Below are positions 7,061-8,494 of a stretch of 8,494 nt of DNA, one piece after another (position 1 is the first letter of the stretch; each line of letters starts with the position of its first letter). The translations under genes and the position numbers were made by a program. Under the pieces are notes generated by a model. That model saw only the letters and a list, made by a program, of their open reading frames with translations, had not been told where the DNA came from and did not search any database. This DNA comes from Burkholderiales bacterium (GTDB lineage Bacteria; Pseudomonadota; Gammaproteobacteria; Burkholderiales; JACMKV01), in contig JACMKV010000082.1 in the NCBI GenBank assembly GCA_014379915.1, positions 1 through 8,494 of the forward strand, read 5' to 3'.

Positions 7061-7107
7061 CGTTACCGCAAGAATTCCAGAAGACCCGGCTTCGGATGCC
7101 TGAGAAA

Positions 7108-7422
7108 TCAGCTTGCCGGAATCAGCTCCAGCACGTCATACAGGGTTGCCAGGCTGCGCAGATTTTCCGGCAGATTTGTAAAGCGCAGGCAAACCCCGTG
7201 CCGTGCTTGCGCCGAACGCTGCCATTCGAGGAGAAGACCGATAGCCGATGAATCGACTTCGTTGAGTCCGCGAAGATCGATTTCGCGGACTCCCGGATCC
7301 AGCTTTGCGCGGCCCGTTTCGATGAGGCCGGACACATTGTCTATGGTGATCGCACCGACTATGCTGATAGTGGCGCCGTTTCGCACGATTTCCGCACTGG
7401 CTTCGCCGGCTATTCGCTGCAC
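7108..7422 (-). CDS. mlaB: STAS-domain protein of the Mla lipid transport complex (MlaB)
   Basis: This 104-residue cytoplasmic STAS protein is the predicted MlaB, which binds the ATPase MlaF and is needed for stability and activity of the inner-membrane MlaFEDB complex. The STAS signature DLRGLNEVDSSAIGLLLEW lies at residues 49-67. Ser58 in VDSSAIG occupies the position of the conserved Thr of E. coli MlaB. Length is normal. The start is a GTG: it is the first possible start after an in-frame TGA six codons upstream, and GGAA lies 5 nt before it (7428-7431). STAS anti-sigma-factor antagonists are the alternative family, but the position after mlaC argues for MlaB. A 3 x 11-bp tandem repeat lies just upstream. 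Confidence 0.88.
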   Translation of the reverse strand: MQRIAGEASAEIVRNGATISIVGAITIDNVSGLIETGRAKLDPGVREIDLRGLNEVDSSAIGLLLEWQRSAQARHGVCLRFTNLPENLRSLATLYDVLELIPAS

Positions 7423-7442
7423 TGGGATTCCATGCGATCAAA

Positions 7443-7475
7443 CGTAGACTGCGCGTAGACTGCGCGTAGACTGCG
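7443..7475. repeat. 3 x 11-bp perfect tandem repeat in the mlaC-mlaB spacer
   Basis: CGTAGACTGCG occurs three times without mismatch at 7443-7453, 7454-7464 and 7465-7475, between the mlaC stop and the mlaB GTG. The unit is not a multiple of three, and no gene covers it. The junctions form an imperfect dyad (CTGCGCGTAG). Farther toward mlaC, a second decayed short repeat is present: CCTTGCGGA at 7517-7525 followed by CCTTGCGGG at 7526-7534. Whether the 11-mers bind a protein, affect mlaB translation or are simply a slippage product cannot be decided from the sequence. Confidence 0.9.
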
Positions 7476-7547
7476 GGACGCTGAGGATAGCGTTCGCGCC
7501 AAGATTGAGGATCAAGCCTTGCGGACCTTGCGGGTCAGTCCTGCGAG

Positions 7548-8201
7548 TCAACTTTTCAGCTTGCCGTTCTTGTCGGCAAGCAGCTTGATCAAGCCGTCGA
7601 CTCCCGACCGATTGATCTCGTCGCTGAACGTGCTGCGATAGTTGGTTACGAGGCTGATGCCCTCGACGATCACGTCGTACACCTTCCAGCCATCAGCGCC
7701 TTTTTCTACGCGATAATCGATCGGAATCGGAACGCCGTCGAGCGTCGTGAATACCGATTGCACGACCGCTTGATTCGCGTCGGGCTTCAGGGTCAGCGGT
7801 TTGATCTCGAGCGGATCGCCGCGCGCTGCTTCAAGCGCGGACGAGACGTTCAAGGCGTTGGAATAAGTGCCGACCAGCAGCGTGCGAAACTGTTTGACCA
7901 GATTCTCTCTCTGCTGCGGCGTCGCATCGCGCCAGCCGCGGCCGACCGCAAGCATGGTCATGCGGGTGAAATTGAAGTGCGGCAGCACCTTGGCCTCGAC
8001 CAGCTCGATGATTTTTTGCTTGTCGCCTGCCTGAATGTTCTTGTCCTTCTGGACGATAGCCAATACTTCCTTCGTCGTACTGCGGATCATCTGATCAGGG
8101 GGAATCTCGGCGGCGACCGCCGAAAGACCGGCCAAACCGCCGACGGCCAGGCTGATAAACAGGCCGATGAACGGCAGCCATAATTTCGAAGCTATCTTCA
8201 T
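7548..8201 (-). CDS. mlaC: Periplasmic phospholipid-binding protein MlaC
   Basis: This 217-residue protein is the predicted periplasmic lipid carrier of the Mla pathway (MlaC/Ttg2D family), which shuttles phospholipid between the MlaA-porin complex in the outer membrane and MlaFEDB in the inner membrane. Residues 1-31 form a Sec signal peptide: a short lysine-containing N-region, a hydrophobic core (about 8-28) and a probable AVA-type cleavage site near residue 30. Family segments are VLPHFNFTRMTMLAVGRGW (72-90), LVKQFRTLLVGTYSNAL (101-117) and GWKVYDVIVEGISLVTNYRS (171-190). The frame opens earlier at 8228, but the ATG at 8201 is preferred: it has a strong GAGGA Shine-Dalgarno sequence 8 nt upstream and puts the signal peptide directly at the N-terminus. 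It starts 33 bp after mlaD. Confidence 0.94.
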   Translation of the reverse strand: MKIASKLWLPFIGLFISLAVGGLAGLSAVAAEIPPDQMIRSTTKEVLAIVQKDKNIQAGDKQKIIELVEAKVLPHFNFTRMTMLAVGRGWRDATPQQRENLVKQFRTLLVGTYSNALNVSSALEAARGDPLEIKPLTLKPDANQAVVQSVFTTLDGVPIPIDYRVEKGADGWKVYDVIVEGISLVTNYRSTFSDEINRSGVDGLIKLLADKNGKLKS

Positions 8202-8209
8202 GTCGTTTT

Positions 8210-8214
8210 TCCTC
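8210..8214 (-). promoter_or_regulatory. mlaC ribosome binding site (GAGGA)
   Basis: The minus strand reads GAGGAAAAACGACATG, an 8-nt spacing to the start at 8201. It is the strongest Shine-Dalgarno match in the window. It decides the mlaC start against the in-frame ATG 27 nt farther upstream, which would add nine residues in front of the signal peptide. Confidence 0.75.
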
Positions 8215-8234
8215 GAATGAAAGGGCAATGCGGC

Positions 8235-8494
8235 TTATTCGCCTGGACCGAATCCGGGTGGTGCGGGTTTCGCCGGCGTTGCTGGTGCAGCAGCTCCCGC
8301 CGAATCCTTGGATTCGTTCGCCGTGCTGAAAAGAAACTTCCCGATCAGCTTTTCCAGTACAACCGCGGACTGCGTCAACATCAGCGTATCGCCAGACTGC
8401 AACGGTTCGGGATCGGCGCCCGCTTCGAGCCCGACGTATTGTTCACCGAGCAAACCGGAGGTAAGAATCGATGCAGTCGTGTCTTTGGTGAATG
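8235..8494 (-). CDS. mlaD: MlaD, MCE-domain lipid transport protein (3' part, cut by window edge)
   Basis: Only the C-terminal 86 or so codons are visible; the 5' end lies beyond the right edge. MlaD is an inner-membrane-anchored MCE protein that forms a periplasmic hexameric ring on MlaE and passes phospholipid to or from MlaC. The visible part starts FTKDTTASILTSGLLGEQYVGLEAG, the conserved end of the MCE domain. It continues with SGDTLMLTQSAVVLEKLIGKFLF, the helix that lines the ring's central pore in E. coli MlaD, and ends with a proline/alanine-rich tail (SAGAAAPATPAKPAPP). The ATG-less frame runs off the window, so no start is called here. Its position directly before mlaC confirms the assignment; mlaE and mlaF are expected upstream. 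Confidence 0.92.
   Translation of the reverse strand, partial: FTKDTTASILTSGLLGEQYVGLEAGADPEPLQSGDTLMLTQSAVVLEKLIGKFLFSTANESKDSAGAAAPATPAKPAPPGFGPGE

Noticed and set aside
7410..7433. Seven-codon ORF (MESQCSE) overlapping the mlaB GTG start, as a possible leader peptide
   Set aside because: It has no ribosome binding site, and such short overlapping ORFs are common by chance. The GGAA in it serves better as the mlaB ribosome binding site.
7478..7493. ACGCT/AGCGT inverted repeat as a terminator between mlaC and mlaB
   Set aside because: The stem is only 5 bp and no T-run follows on the transcribed strand, so it does not support an intrinsic terminator.

Overview
The window looks like a chromosomal segment of a betaproteobacterium with fairly high GC. 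All eleven recognisable genes lie on the minus strand, so they are transcribed from the right end of the window to the left. The taxonomic call is an inference. It rests on gene order (mla genes, an ABC-2 exporter pair, bolA/ibaG, murA, hisG, hisD, hisC, hisB), which I recall as characteristic of Betaproteobacteria, and on protein sequences that look proteobacterial.

Reading in the direction of transcription: the 3' part of mlaD enters at the right edge, followed by mlaC and mlaB. These belong to the Mla pathway, which moves phospholipids between the outer and inner membranes. mlaF and mlaE should lie just outside the window. After a spacer of about 130 bp come an ABC-type ATPase and its ABC-2 permease, which overlap by ATGA; their substrate is unknown. 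A small BolA/IbaG-family gene follows, then murA, which catalyses the first committed step of peptidoglycan synthesis. The last block is hisG (short form), hisD, hisC and hisB (monofunctional dehydratase), with gaps of 3, 4, 19 and 3 bp from murA onward. This spacing suggests one transcript with translational coupling.

The genes fall into two functional groups: envelope maintenance (Mla, the ABC exporter, MurA and perhaps IbaG) and histidine biosynthesis. They appear to be physically co-transcribed, although no biochemical link is evident.

Every large ORF is a familiar housekeeping family with its key residues intact, and I found no evidence of a novel enzyme system, phage, CRISPR array, RNA gene or complete mobile element. 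The less ordinary material is in the short non-coding gaps. There is a 3 x 18-bp imperfect tandem repeat that fills the bolA-murA spacer and supplies murA's ribosome binding site. There is a 3 x 11-bp perfect tandem repeat upstream of mlaB. A short sequence abutting the hisB stop codon, where hisH would be expected to follow, looks like the end of a dispersed repeat. Several genes also need start-codon choices different from the longest open frame (mlaC, the ABC ATPase and the ABC permease). No stretch longer than 300 bp lacks a gene.
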